Source: Neospora caninum Liverpool (Eukaryota; Apicomplexa; Conoidasida; Eucoccidiorida; Sarcocystidae). Taken from it: a DNA stretch of 64,000 nt. A model generated the notes under the pieces. The model did no database searches. It was given only the letters and a program-made list of their open reading frames with translations, and had not been told where the DNA came from. Positions 47,701 through 59,557 of the stretch are shown piece by piece; the first letter of the stretch is position 1; each line of letters starts with the position of its first letter. The translations under genes and the position numbers were made by a program. The DNA is taken from positions 2,139,920-2,203,919 of the forward strand of contig NC_018395.1 of NCBI RefSeq assembly GCF_000208865.1. Direction: 5' to 3'.

Positions 47701-50700
47701 CGCCGCCGACTGCTCGCACGTTCTCTCCGAGTTGCAGATCCTTCACGACGTGACTCGTCTGAAGAAGACAACTTGAAGCGCAAATTTCTTTCCAAAAAGG
47801 CTCTGCCGCCTGGGCTGGAGGCAGCGCTTCGCAGAACGCCCCCATCCGCAAACCTCCAGCTAGTCACAAACACACTTCGGGTGCACAAAGACAGATAAAT
47901 GCGCAGATAAATGCACAGATAAATGCACAGATAAATGCGCAGATAAATGCGCAGATAAATGCACAGATAAATGCACAGATAAATGCACAGGTAAATGCAC
48001 AGATAAATGCACAGATAAATGCGCAGATAAATACGTATAGTGTGTACAGGGTGGGAAGGCGCATCTTTGTAGGAGCCAGCGTACCTTGAGCATGACGGGT
48101 CCGAGTTTTTTGTCTTCGAGGATGACTTCAACAGCCTCTTCTTCGTCGTCGTCTTCGGGTTCTTGCCTGCGCTCGCCGATTTTCCCACGCATGCCTTGCA
48201 GTTCGCCGCCAATCACGCGCACGCGTTCCCCCAGACGATACGCGCTTCGCTGGCGCTTCAAAAACGACGACAACGGCCGGCGAACTGAGCGCAGCCAAAG
48301 CATGGAGAGACGCGTACCGACTTCGATCAGAAAATCCCACACACACGTCTGAATAAATGTATGCACAAATATGTACGGACATACCTACATGGTGGGATCC
48401 GCACATCGAAGCGCACCGTGTCCTGTCGCCATCTCTCGCTTCTGCCATCATCGCTTCACGCCAGAAAACAGGTTACGTTTGTAAGTCGCCAGCATAGTGA
48501 ATGTGTCTAGACGCGAGACGACAGCAGGATGGGAATCTCGGACGTTGCCTGCTACAACTGCCTCTTCCGTATTCTTGTGTAGCTTAATTCACATGACTCG
48601 AGGACGGTATAACTGGAGTGGTGGGCGCGGTAGCGATCCACGGCAGACGAGAGTTTCTCTTACTTTCGTGGAGATCTTCTTCCTCTTTGCCTTGTTGTCC
48701 CTGAACGAACTCGGTGACCTCCGCGAGGGAAGGCGCCGCCGCGGAGCCGACGAGAAGGTGGCGAACGGCCATGCGTCTGAGCAGGTATCCGCTCTCTTCG
48801 AAGGTCATGCCTGCACGCACGTTTTGGAAAGAGAGTTCGCGCGTCTCTGTGAAAAAGGGCGTGCGTTCGAGACGCGGCGAGAACGCAAACGGTCGCCCGA
48901 CGCACCTGCGAAGCGAACTGTGCCGGGGAGAACGCCCTGCTCAACTTGTCCGCCTCGGGCGTCGACTTCATCGCGGTCAAAGAATCGTTTCTGTGCTCGA
49001 ACGCCCCCCATCCGCTTCAGTGCCGCCATGTCGCTCTTTCGACTAAAATCGCCTCTCTGCGAAGAGAACATAAGCGTTCAGACGTCCGAGAATGTGAAGA
49101 ACAGGACACCAGAGAGAACGAACAGCGCCCCGGACGCGTCTCTCCCCTCACAGTCTCCCGCGGGCTCCAGAGCGACGCGCCAACCCTCACGAAAAACGCT
49201 GACGCTGCAAAAGAAAACCTCCAAAGCTCCCTCTCCAACACACACGCCACACACTCTGCCTGCGGATCACGAACGGCTCGTAGACCTAGAGCCCTGTACA
49301 GGGGTGCCACGCGCGAACTCAACTGCGCATGCAAATCACATATATACATTTATATATATATATATATATATGACACAAAACATCATGCATGCACCTATAC
49401 GTTGAAATCTTCGCACACACAAATAAATGTGTCGATGCAGTGGGAATAGTCACCGCAGAGCCCGTATACAGGCGTTTTTAGGCATCTCTACAAATATGAA
49501 AATATATACACGTATGTATAGAAGTAGATATATATATATATATGTATTTGTGTGGGATCTGTTGGTCTTTACCTTGTCTCTGTCTAGGAGAGCATTTAAG
49601 TCGAGGCGAGGAATGAGGCGCACGGTGACAACAATTCCCTGTTCCTCTACTTGGTGGATTTGCGCAATGTCGTTCGCGTACAGACCCCGCTTCACGCGCA
49701 CAAAGTCGTTCCGCTGGGGAATGTACGGCGCTCGCGACCGCACCTGAATCAGCAGGAGAGCGTCGGAAGGAGAAAATCAAGACGAGGCGAGGAAACGAGC
49801 CAGGCACCACAGAGGAAGACGGATCCAACAAGGCGACAGAGAAAGAGAAAACGATGCACCTCCACCAGGCCTACGACTCTGCAGAAACAGATAACTGGCA
49901 CTCGTACACACACACAAATGTGAATGTATATACATACACATTTGCATGCATATGCATGCAAATGAACGCATGCAGACGGCGCATTTACGAGCTTCACTCG
50001 ACCTCCACGACTGGGCGCGCAGCTCTGCGTCTAGCCGGGTGCACGTCTGTGGCTACTCAGAGACACCGCGAGGCGCTGGCCACGCGGGTGTCGAATGCGG
50101 AGGCGCGAGAAAGCAGTCCAATCTGCATGCGCGACTGACGGGAACGCACCGAGTTGAAGACGGCTGTCATTTCCTCGAGCGGAACCATCTTGATCTCGCC
50201 GTAGGTGCGAATGAGCCGCAGGCCTTGGAGCGCCTCTTTGATCGCGTACTGGCTGAAAGCCTCGACGTAGACATAGCCCTTGAGGTCGTCTGACGCGTAG
50301 CAAGAATAGATCTCGCAATCGCTGCCCTTCTCCTGCATTTGGAAGCTCTTGTTCAAAATCGAAATGCACACTTCCCGTTCCACTCCAGTCTGAAAACAAA
50401 AGAGAGCGCGCGCACGCAGAGAGGCAAAGCCACCGCGAGACTGACTGGCGCCCAAAAAGTCTCCGAGACACTCGGCAGTCTGTCCTTTGAGAGCTCTCAG
50501 AGCCGGGGACAGACAGAGGTACGCTCTTTTGGGCCCCCTTTTAAAAAGTTTCTTAAAAGAACGAGGCGAGGGGCTGCATACATGAATGCGGGAGAAACAC
50601 CTGACTGCCTCAAACGTTCTCCTGAAAACGCAAAACCGAGGACGCGAGGAATCTCCCCTCCCCTCCCCCCCCTATCAGGCACAGCTTGCGGCTTCAGGAG

Positions 50701-51122
50701 TGAACTGTTGCATCTTCCGCCGAAACGCCGGTACGCCTCGAAGGTGCCAGATAAGAAAGGAACGAGAACAAACGCGTGCAAGGGGACACCACGTCGCACA
50801 GAGAGTGGGAGCGCATGGCGAGGCAGGGAAACGTTTACGAAAACCTACCTTGTTCAGTTTCACCATCCACAGCTTCGGGTCCGTGATGTCCGGAAGCAGG
50901 TTGTTCTCGTTTGGATCTTCGACTGTACGCATTCAGCGAAAAAAACCGACAAGATGCACACGGCCTTTACCACCCACGGCACCCCACTTCTCCTCTGTTG
51001 TTGAATCTCTCTCCATCGAAATCTGTCTCGATCTGCATCTCCCCCTCTCTCTTTCCATCTATCTACATATGTATATATATGTCTATATGTAAGTATATAT
51101 GTGTATATGTAGATAGATCCAC

Positions 51123-51153
<31 letters not shown>

Positions 51154-53228
51154 TGTATGTATGTATGTATGTATGTATGTATGTATATAAAGCTGTATAT
51201 ACATATATATACACCCATCTATGCATGTATACACGTATTTTGCAGTTGTGTTAATCGCCCCCAAAGCGCGTTTGGCGCCTCTCTGCACCGACGAAGAAGA
51301 GGTGAGATTCGGCTGTCGAAGGAGGCAGAGAACCTCCACCCGCCGAGACAGCGAACAGACGGGCCCCGGGTGATGCGCGCCGCAGCGCGAGGGGGGCGGG
51401 AAAAAGGAAAGAAAGCAGGAGCACTGTCCGTTGCCTTTCGTTCTTTTCCTTTCTCTTTCCTCCGTTCTTTTCCTTTCTCTTTCCTCCGTTCTTTTCCTTC
51501 CGTCTTTTTCCCTTTGTCTTTATCTTTTTCGACGACTGCACAAGATTGAAGGCCATCGCAGCAGCTCTCGAAAGCGGCGCGTGTGTTTGCTCACGCGCGT
51601 AACCGTCGGCGTCAAGGTCGTCTTCTTCCTCGCCTTCCTCGAAAGTCTGGTCCTGGTACCGGCGCGTGAGAGAGTCGATCGCGCTCTCCAGGTGACTCGC
51701 GCCCCCACGTCGCTGCTGCGTGCGGTCGTGGCCCACGCGCCGCTCGGAGGCTTGTGCAGCCAAGCGTGCGGCCTGCGCGGCTTCGTCGCTGTAGTCAAAC
51801 AAATCGTCGCCTTCCTCCTCTTCTTCGTCGTCGCCTTCCTGCAGAAAAAGAAAACAGTCAGCCGCTCCATGCCTCTCGCCTCTCTGCCACGGCGCCGGTG
51901 GACGCACAGATCCGCTGGAGACAAAACAGCGGGCTGGCCCGGGCTTCTCCACCCGTGGACGCGAGAACGGGAGAAAACGGAAGAAAGCGAGAGACAAAGA
52001 AGGAAAGAGGAAGAGAAGAAGACAGAAGGGGACACAGACAGCAGGAAAGAGAAAGAAAGGAGAGAGAGGGGCTCTGAGAGAGAGTGAAAGTAAACCCGCT
52101 TGCGTGCAACACCCTTATTCTGGATGTGCCGCCAAAGAAGAGAGAGACGGCACATACCTGTGCTTCGACATCGAGGAAAGCGTTGACTCCTCGCCGTTTC
52201 TTTCGGCGGCCGCCATCTCTGCTTCGACTTCGCTTCTCCGTCGAGCTCTTCCTCTTGCTGTTTTTCTTGCTTTTCTTCGAGCGCTTGCGGTCTTCCTCCT
52301 CTTCCTCAGACGAGGACTCGGAACCCGAGAAAGGCTCTTCTTCTTCGTTCTCTTCCGCGTCCTCCGCCTCCGACGCCTGCGCAGAAAACAAACGTGGCCG
52401 CGCGACATGCCCGCCGAGTCTAACTTCTACGCGCTTTGCACCTTTTCATTCGGCGGACACGCGCGCCTTTCTCTGTCCACGCACTCTCTCTAGCACTCTG
52501 GGGAACTCCACTCTGCCGACACAATCTAGACGCGCAACGTCCACAAAAGATGGGCATACACATATATGTACCTGGGAATGCGAAAAACACCCCGTAAAGG
52601 CCCACATACCCATACCCAGGCACACGTCTACACATGCATCCACATGAGTGTTTCCACCCCTTACATGTAACCGCATGCACATTCGCATCTTAAAACAAGG
52701 AATGGCTTCGGCCGGGGTTTCGCTGTGTTTGAAAGGCCCGCCAGATGCGCTCTCGCATGCAAGGCCTCCTCGACTTTGTCCGCCTGTCGGCAACCCCAAA
52801 CGCGCAAATTCTTCTCCGTGTAAGGGCCGCTTTGGAAACGACAGTTGTTTCTCGAAATCGCCGACTCTCCCCTCCGTTTAGCGGCGCGAAGAACCGTCTG
52901 TGAAGACGCGGCGACTCCCTCTCCAGTGTGGGCCTCGAGCATCCCTCCCTTTTCGAAATCTGAATTTTCTCAAACCTCCAGATTCTTGTCAACAGAAGTA
53001 CCGCACCTCTGACCTGTTCTCGAGGAAAACGCGTGTTCTCGCCCCCCCCCCCCACACCCGTTCGCATTTGAATTCGAGATAATAAAATCAAGCCAGATTA
53101 ACCTGAATATTTTATAGTATTGCATTCGTGTTAAACGTGTGCGCGTTCCTCCCTCGTCTCCTCTCTCTCCGTTGACAACTCGCATCTCTTACCTCGCGAG
53201 AGGCCTGTCGATCTTCCGCGTCACTCAT
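43513..53228 (-). CDS. SPT5: Transcription elongation factor SPT5 (NGN and KOW domains), 16 exons, 1108 aa
   Basis: With Spt4, SPT5 forms DSIF, the clamp that keeps RNA polymerase II processive. Exons: 53228-53193, 52376-52158, 51838-51595, 50922-50849, 50389-50150, 49743-49573, 48990-48906, 48810-48664, 48284-48085, 47758-47615, 47221-46386, 46181-46099, 45851-45440, 45125-44990, 44395-44264, 43680-43513. All phases agree. Residues 1-120 are acidic, broken by a basic patch (RKRSKKSKK), as in other SPT5 N-termini. The NGN domain spans about 175-262, beginning [13 protein letters not shown] motifs follow: [15 protein letters not shown] (about 281), [19 protein letters not shown] (about 416), [10 protein letters not shown] (about 480), [10 protein letters not shown] (about 540), [18 protein letters not shown] (about 770) and [17 protein letters not shown] (about 990). 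A Ser/Thr/Pro-rich segment (about 830-950) replaces a regular C-terminal repeat. The donor of exon 13 (GC|GTACGT) is the weakest. Confidence 0.93.
44752..44932. repeat. Cluster of (TA)n microsatellites in an SPT5 intron
   Basis: Three TA runs separated by GAG occupy 44752-44841, and a further one lies at 44915-44932. All are in the intron between the exons at 45125-44990 and 44395-44264. A G-run precedes the upstream exon at 44957-44964. Confidence 0.95.
47892..48036. repeat. 12-bp minisatellite, about 12 copies, in an SPT5 intron
   Basis: The unit is AGATAAATGCRC, with copies alternating between CA and CG at the end and one GGTAAATG variant. It lies in the intron between exons 48284-48085 and 47758-47615. 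The copies are adjacent without unique spacers, so this is not a CRISPR-like array. Confidence 0.95.
51125..51186. repeat. (ATGT)n tetranucleotide microsatellite in an SPT5 intron
   Basis: About 15 uninterrupted ATGT units in the intron between the exons at 51838-51595 and 50922-50849, flanked by TATA-rich DNA. Confidence 0.95.
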
Positions 53229-54359
53229 GCTGGCCGTGTGGAGGAGGGAAGTGGAGAGGGCGGAACTCCCCGAGAGAAGACGAAAACAGACGAGAGAAGC
53301 GATTTGGCCCTCCGCCTACGCGCGCAGAAACGCGGGACTCCTCCGCGCGAAGAGAAAAGAGACGGCGCGTCTGGGTGCCGAGAGAGGGTAATCCGGCACA
53401 GTCCGTGCAGCAAAGGAAGCGAGGGGGGTAATACGGTACGGCGAAAGCAGAGAATTTCCTATTCGACACAAATCGATAAATTGGGCTCAGCGCATTCTTT
53501 GCCTCGAAGAGAGACGCGACAGAAGAGCGAAGACTCGACGAGAGCACGACGAGGCGAGAGAAAGAGAGACTGTTTTCGGCGGGAAAAGGCTGGGACTCGG
53601 CGAGCCGCCGGAGCAACCTGTGTCGGGGAGCGGGTCGGAAAAGGTAAAAACCGAGTTGGGAAAGAGTCCCAGTCGTTCCCTGGAGGAGTGAGGCAAAAGA
53701 GATGCACACACACATACACAGCGATCATTCGGAGCGTGACGCGGGCGGACCGAGTTTTTTTCATCCGGACGCGCGCTTGCCGGGCGCCGGCCCGCTAGGC
53801 CGGAGAAGAGAGCCGACCGACGGGAAAGAAGGGGACAAAGAATGCGGCGGGGGGGGGGGGGGGGAAAGGCGATCTCACAAGAGAGAACGAGAAGGCGAAA
53901 AGACTGCGAGGCAGAAGGAAGGCGGGCGCGGGAACAACGGCATCTCTAGGAAAGGCTCGGCAGCTTGTCTCTTTTTCGCAAAAGGGCGCGTGAAAAACCA
54001 AAGACAAGACTGCACGGGTTCGAGGCGTATCCGGCAGGCCGAGGCGTGAAGGGAAATGCGCGCGAACGACCCTTCCAGAAACAAAGGCGTCTCGTAAAAG
54101 AAAGCGGGAAAAACGCCGTCGGTATGTGTTTTTTTGAGAAGTACCGACGCTCCGGGGGCGCGTTCTTGAGCAAAGCGCGCGGGCGGAAAGGAAGGGGAGG
54201 GAAAGTTTTACGGGTTTGAGTCCATCCGCCTGTCTAAACAACGCAGCAGAGACGAATATCCAGAGTGAGGGAAGAGAGAAAGTTAATCGGAAAGGCACCG
54301 GACGCGAAAGCGCCGACCGAAGAACAAAAAGCATTAAAAAGAAAAAAACCGAGGGGGGT

Positions 54360-54367
54360 TGCATGCA
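54360..54367. promoter_or_regulatory. TGCATGCA motif upstream of SPT5
   Basis: This palindromic motif lies about 1.1 kb upstream of the SPT5 start codon on the divergent intergenic side. It matches the known coccidian upstream element, but a single copy is weak evidence of function. Confidence 0.25.
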
Positions 54368-55686
54368 GTCCATCCGACGGGGGGGGGGATGAGCATGCCT
54401 TCGTGGAGACACGCAAGTTATGTAGAGATATGTCTACATGCCGCGCCCACCGGAGCCAAGGACCGTTGCAAATCTAGTTTTCCTTCACCCTCCCTGAGCG
54501 TGTGTCGTCTTTCTCTCTCCCCGTTCCGTACGCGTTTCTCTCGGCCTGCCTCGTCGCTCTCTCTCCACTCGCTGTTGCTCCGCAGGTACCGATCCATATG
54601 CAAACGTCTATGCATGTAGATGGATAGAGAAACACTCAAAAATGTCGCCCTAGAAGAGCTTTACGGGTTATGTGGAAGGTCGTCCACAAGGCGATTGCCC
54701 CGACCGACATCGACCGCTCTTGTCGCGGCGGCTCTGAGCGGAAATCGACTCGTGCGACTGGAGACCAGCGTCAGATTCTCTCGCTTTTGAACGTTTTCGG
54801 CCCTCACTAGACAAAACTCGACAGAAGCGTTTGAGGATGTCGTCAGGATCCTCAAGTCCATCGTTTCAAAATGGAAAACGTGGAAGGACCTCTGTATCGA
54901 TGGCGTGCCCGTCGTCTTGTTTCCTCACGGGACGGCTACAGATAGACTCGTTGTGCGGGCATTTCGCAGAGCGTGGTGAAAGGCCGGAAGGAGAACCGAC
55001 ATGGGCTTTCTTTGAGAATACGCACATGCGCTAGGGAGCAGAGACGTTCGGAGTAGTCGGTGGTTATACCCCTTCCCAAATGCTTTTTTTCGGCAGCGGA
55101 CCAGCAGGAAGGCCCGCCTATCGTCGCGAGTGCGTCGCTACACCCTCCTTTGTCCCTCCGGAAAGCGAAACGGAGCCGGAAACTGGGAAAAGAGAGTCGC
55201 GCAGCGTGTGCCTTGTATCCACTGTACACTTGCGCCACAGCGACGCATGCTGGCGCTACCCCGCGCCGGTTCTCTGCAGAAATAATGCACATCCACATGC
55301 AAGCCCGAGCGCAGATTAGCCTGTATTCGTAGAATATGCTCCTGGTCAACGCTCGATGACTGCGGTGCGATATTCTACGGGAAAAGCAGCAAAAAGGCGG
55401 GCGACCCCCCCCCCTGGATTTCAATATTCCGCGACATTAACGTTCCTCCACATCGGTTCTGTTCTAGGCGTAGTACGCGGATTACTGTTATCACACGTAC
55501 CGACAGCGAGAAAAAACGACTACTCAAATGCTAGTGTAATCAGGACCTTCGTACTGGGAGTGATAATGTCTGAGACACGAATATTTTTCAGCTTTTTCTG
55601 GTGAAAAAGATTTTGTTCGAGTGCCTGCGGTCGGTACTTCGCATTGAGTTTGCACGTTTTATAAAAAGGTGCATGGAAAACTGATT

Positions 55687-55712
55687 CATATATATATATA
55701 TATATATATATA
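55687..55712. repeat. (TA)n microsatellite, intergenic
   Basis: About 13 AT units between SPT5 and ERK7. Confidence 0.95.
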
Positions 55713-58700
55713 AACAGGCACGTAAACACAAACATGCATACATGGGTGTGTGCGCACGTGGGGGGCGGTTGCGGACATTATCTTTAGCGTTTCACTCGAA
55801 CCAAGGAGTGTTGGTGGGGGCTATCAGCGGTAACGTGCCAAGGGGTACAGCAGGGGTCGGCGTCGATGCGTCTGACAGCGACTTGGCGGATGCCAGCTGA
55901 ACACTGTGTGTGCTTTTCGTTGTTGATACGAAGGTGGATTGGGAGAAGACAAAAGTGATGGACGAAAGCGTATGCGCGAACTTCCACGGGTACGACGTGT
56001 ATACTGCTGGACGTGGCCAGCGAGAAACGTGCTTTGTCTTGGTTCGTGTCCTGCTGAGCAGGCAGAGGTAGGTCGACTTGTGGGTACACAGCAAGTTGAA
56101 GAGGCAAGTCCACACCATGGATTGATAAAACAGGTCGACAGGCTCGTCGGCACATACGGAGCGCGATAGGAACATGCACAATGACAGCCTCGCCTGAGGA
56201 GCTGCAGGCGAGAGGCCTTAAACGGTCTTGACGTTTCCAGAACAAAGGTTCGATGGACGGAAAGCAATCACATGACTCCCGGGTGTTGCTGAGTGCCGTG
56301 TACCTATCGGAAGGGTTGAGCCTGCAGCGCCAGGTGTTCGCATCCAACAGTAAGAAGGGAAGGATCTCCACTTGAAAGTTGCGTAACGGTGCATCTTGTT
56401 GCTTTGTTTCTCGAGTTCTGCGGACCAGAAACAGATGCACGTTCTGGTTTCCGAAATTCTGGCACGGGAGTGACCAAGTCTTTCTTTGGTGTGCTTGCGT
56501 CGCTCCAGGGGGTAGTTCTGCAGGCGAGAGCCGCTGTTTACCTTAAGACATCGGGAGCTCGTGCACATACTCGGAACGCGTCACAAACGCGAAATCGGTT
56601 TCTTGCTGGGACTTCTAATGTCAGATATGCTGCGAAAAGAGATATTCAGTTTCGGACGTGTTCCACGTGGATGATTTGCTTCCGAGTGTCGAGTCCTTCC
56701 GAACGAAGAGATTCGCAAAGCTGAACGCGGCTGTTGCTGTTCCTTTAGATGTAGGAGTACGAGTCAGCGAAGGCCTGTGACTCCTCACCTGTTCTACTGC
56801 TTGTAATGTATCTTGGGAAACAACGTGTTGACGAATGGGGGAGCAATGCCGCTTTCAAGGCTGTGTGCACTCAACGTACTTTTGTGCGAAGCAATACCGC
56901 TAGGGTGACTCTGCCGCTCCATTTCTCTGGAACGAGCACATCGCTACACTAGGGGACGCGTGAAACAGCAGTGGACGTTTTCCTGTTCCTTCACGTCCAA
57001 ACAGCTTTCCTTCTTTCCCCTGCCTCCGAATCCGCCCGGAAACACCCCGCGTCAGCCCCGGCACCTCAAGGCTCCGTAGTTTTGAAAAACTCAGAGCATC
57101 TCGGCACGTCAGCATGGTGTTCACTGAAGCAAGGAACTAGGTTCAAGCGGTTCCTCTCGGTCGAATTGCGGATCCATCGTGGAAAGGAAATCTGGACGAC
57201 GCCTCTCTCCTACTCACTGGCTTTCAGTTTTTGTGAGCGGAAACTTCTGCTTGTTTCAAGAGAGCAATAGAGTCACATGGCTTCGCTATAAAACTGCTCT
57301 GCGTGACTCGGAGCGCCGTACACAGCGAGACCATTCTCTGGCGCGAGGCTGTTTGGCCGAAGGTTCACTCGTCGTGTCTTCCCCAGTTCTTAGGCGTTTT
57401 CCTTCTCTAGGGTGGGCGTTGCTTCGCGCTTTGATGCATTTGATCTGCCTTTTCCCGAGAGAACGGAGCACGACTCTTTCTCGTCCAGCTGCGTTCCACG
57501 GCTAGTGTTCTCTGCGATCGTCGCGCTCCCCTTCCCCCGTTTCCCTGGTTCACGCCACGCCGATCCGTTCGTTAGGAAAGGCAAACACTCCCCGCCTGGA
57601 AAACATTCTGCCCCGTACCCTGAGAAACACCCTGTTGGGTTTCTCCCTAGCACACAGACAAAATTCGACGTGTGTATCTGTGATCGAACCGCGTGCAGGG
57701 CGACAGCTGTGCGGTCGGTTGATCAGCCATCGTTTTCGTTGCGAGTTAAAACGCGCCTTCCCAGGTGTTTGTTCGTGCCGTCTTTCTCCCAGTTTGTGCG
57801 TTTTTCCGCCTTCCAAACGGCTCTTTTTGCTCTTGTGAAGAGAACTCGTGATGGGCGAACAGTCTCGCGGGTTTTCTGTTCGCTGCGCAGCCTGGGACTT
57901 TCCGCCCGGATCAACTGCCGGTCCTGGACAGATCTCAGCTGTGCGGTTGTGGGCGAAAAGCTGCAGGCACTTTTTCTCTCTGAGCAAGCGGTCTCGTTTT
58001 GGCGGTCTCTTTCTTTTTTGTTGTCCTTCTGCGCCGACTCTCTGCTGTTTCGCCGATTTCCACGCGTTGCTCGACGGCCGTTTCCCGTCGTCCTCCGGCG
58101 AGGATCAGGCTTCTCGTCCGCGTGCGTGTTGCTAGCGCTGTTCCAACTAACTTTTCTCTGTCTTTTTCTCTTTTTCCTGTCCTCTCGCGACAGGGTTCTC
58201 TGCTTTTACCTGACCACTCCAAACGCCTTCTTTGTTTGTGTTTTTCATCTGAAAGACAAGGCGGTTGTCTCGATCCTGCCGTGGTACGCGCACCGCAGGG
58301 CCGTGCCCGAGGTATTTGCGCGAGAAAAAGGACTATGCAGTCTCAAAGTCTCTCTCTAAAGGAACGGTTTTCGCGACACGGGGCCCTCCCTCTGTCCTTT
58401 TGCCGAGAGCGTTGCCAACTGTATTTTGCGTCATCTCCTGGAGGTTTTTCTCGGATCCCGGACAGAGCCTGATGCCGCCGTGGTGCCATTCTGCCTCTCT
58501 GCCACCCAGAGAGCTACCCGGTGTTGCTTCGGAGCACGTTTTTACAGTCTGAAAACACGGAAACAGCTCCAACCGAGTTCCGCTCAGTTGTGTACGTACA
58601 CCTGACCGTTTCAACAAAGGCCCAGGTGGTCTTTGAGAGGTTCCCTCTAAAACGCCGCAGCCGAGAACCGCAAACCCGCCGGACCGTTTCTCTGTTCCCG

Positions 58701-59557
58701 TTTCTGCATTTCCCATCGTTTCTTTTCACCTTGCTGCCTGTCCGTCAACGGTTTTGTCTGTGTCTCTCCGTGCGCTTGCGCGAAAAGTCCGCTCTCTCCA
58801 AGTTTCGGCAGGGCGGTCGTTCCCCTCTCTCTATGCAGGGTCCCGTTGTAGGAAACGGCAAGGCGAATAAACAGTCGGTGTGTTTCTTCCACATGCTCGT
58901 TTCTTTTGTCGTTTCGTCTCTCCCCGGTTCACCTGCGTCGTTTCTCAAGGAGAGAGGCTTCTCGGATCAGGTTCAGCCCCGACGAGCAGGGGCAAGGAAA
59001 GCGATTGTCAGCGAGACGCAAGAGGCGAGAAGAACGTGGTCCACGCCTCTCGACCTGAGAGGAGTGTCGCGCGAGCTCGGCTTCATCTGCATTTGATTCA
59101 GCTGGCGTTTTGAAGGGCGTGAATGCAGGAGAACGGCGACATTTGTGTGGATGCTCGGCCGCGTCGGCTAGTTCAGCCCGCTGCATGGATTTCCTTTTCG
59201 TTTCCGCGTCTGCGTCTCGGTTGGAGAAGCCTTTTGGAGTGCGCGTCTTGGGCTGAAAAGACGAACTCGCTTCTCGGGAGACAGTTGCGAGGAGAAAGGA
59301 TTTACCGCGGAGTGCCGGCCGTCACTGGAGAGAAATTCACAAACGCCCGGGTTATATGTGCGGGAGTCCTCTTCATGTCTCATCTGTCGCTTTCTGTGCG
59401 GCCTCCCAGTCTCCAATTTGTATCCCTTCATTTCGGCCGCAGGAGCGAGAAGGACGCATGCCCGGTCCACGTTTCCCTTCTGCTTTTTCTCCTTTTCCTC
59501 TCGGCTTCGTTTCGGCCCGTCCCCCTGTCTTAACGTTTCGCCGACCAACCAGTCAAG

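Larger units (their letters stand above)
53229..59557. other. 6.3 kb divergent intergenic region between SPT5 and ERK7
   Basis: SPT5 is read left and ERK7 right, so both promoters and leaders lie here. A TGCATGCA motif is at 54360 on the SPT5 side, a poly-G run at 53849-53864 and (TA)n at 55687-55712. From about 57200 to 59557 the plus strand is T/C-rich with many TTTCTC-like words, typical of a long coccidian 5' leader. Open frames there (for example 57412-58359) begin without a suitable ATG and show no domain. A minus-strand frame at 55784-56440 is open for 218 codons but starts with GTG. Confidence 0.5.

Noticed and set aside
47892..48036. Regular repeat array resembling a CRISPR
   Set aside because: The 12-bp units are contiguous with no spacers and sit in a eukaryotic intron.
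55784..56440. Minus-strand open frame of 218 codons between SPT5 and ERK7
   Set aside because: It begins with GTG, the first internal ATG leaves only about 125 codons, other frames of the same region are also open, and there is no domain or splice context. A frame of this length is expected occasionally by chance in a window this size.
57412..58359. Plus-strand open frame of 315 codons upstream of ERK7
   Set aside because: It starts at GTG in T/C-rich DNA and translates to Phe/Leu/Ser/Arg-rich sequence without conserved motifs. It is better explained as ERK7 leader sequence with few stop codons because of its composition.
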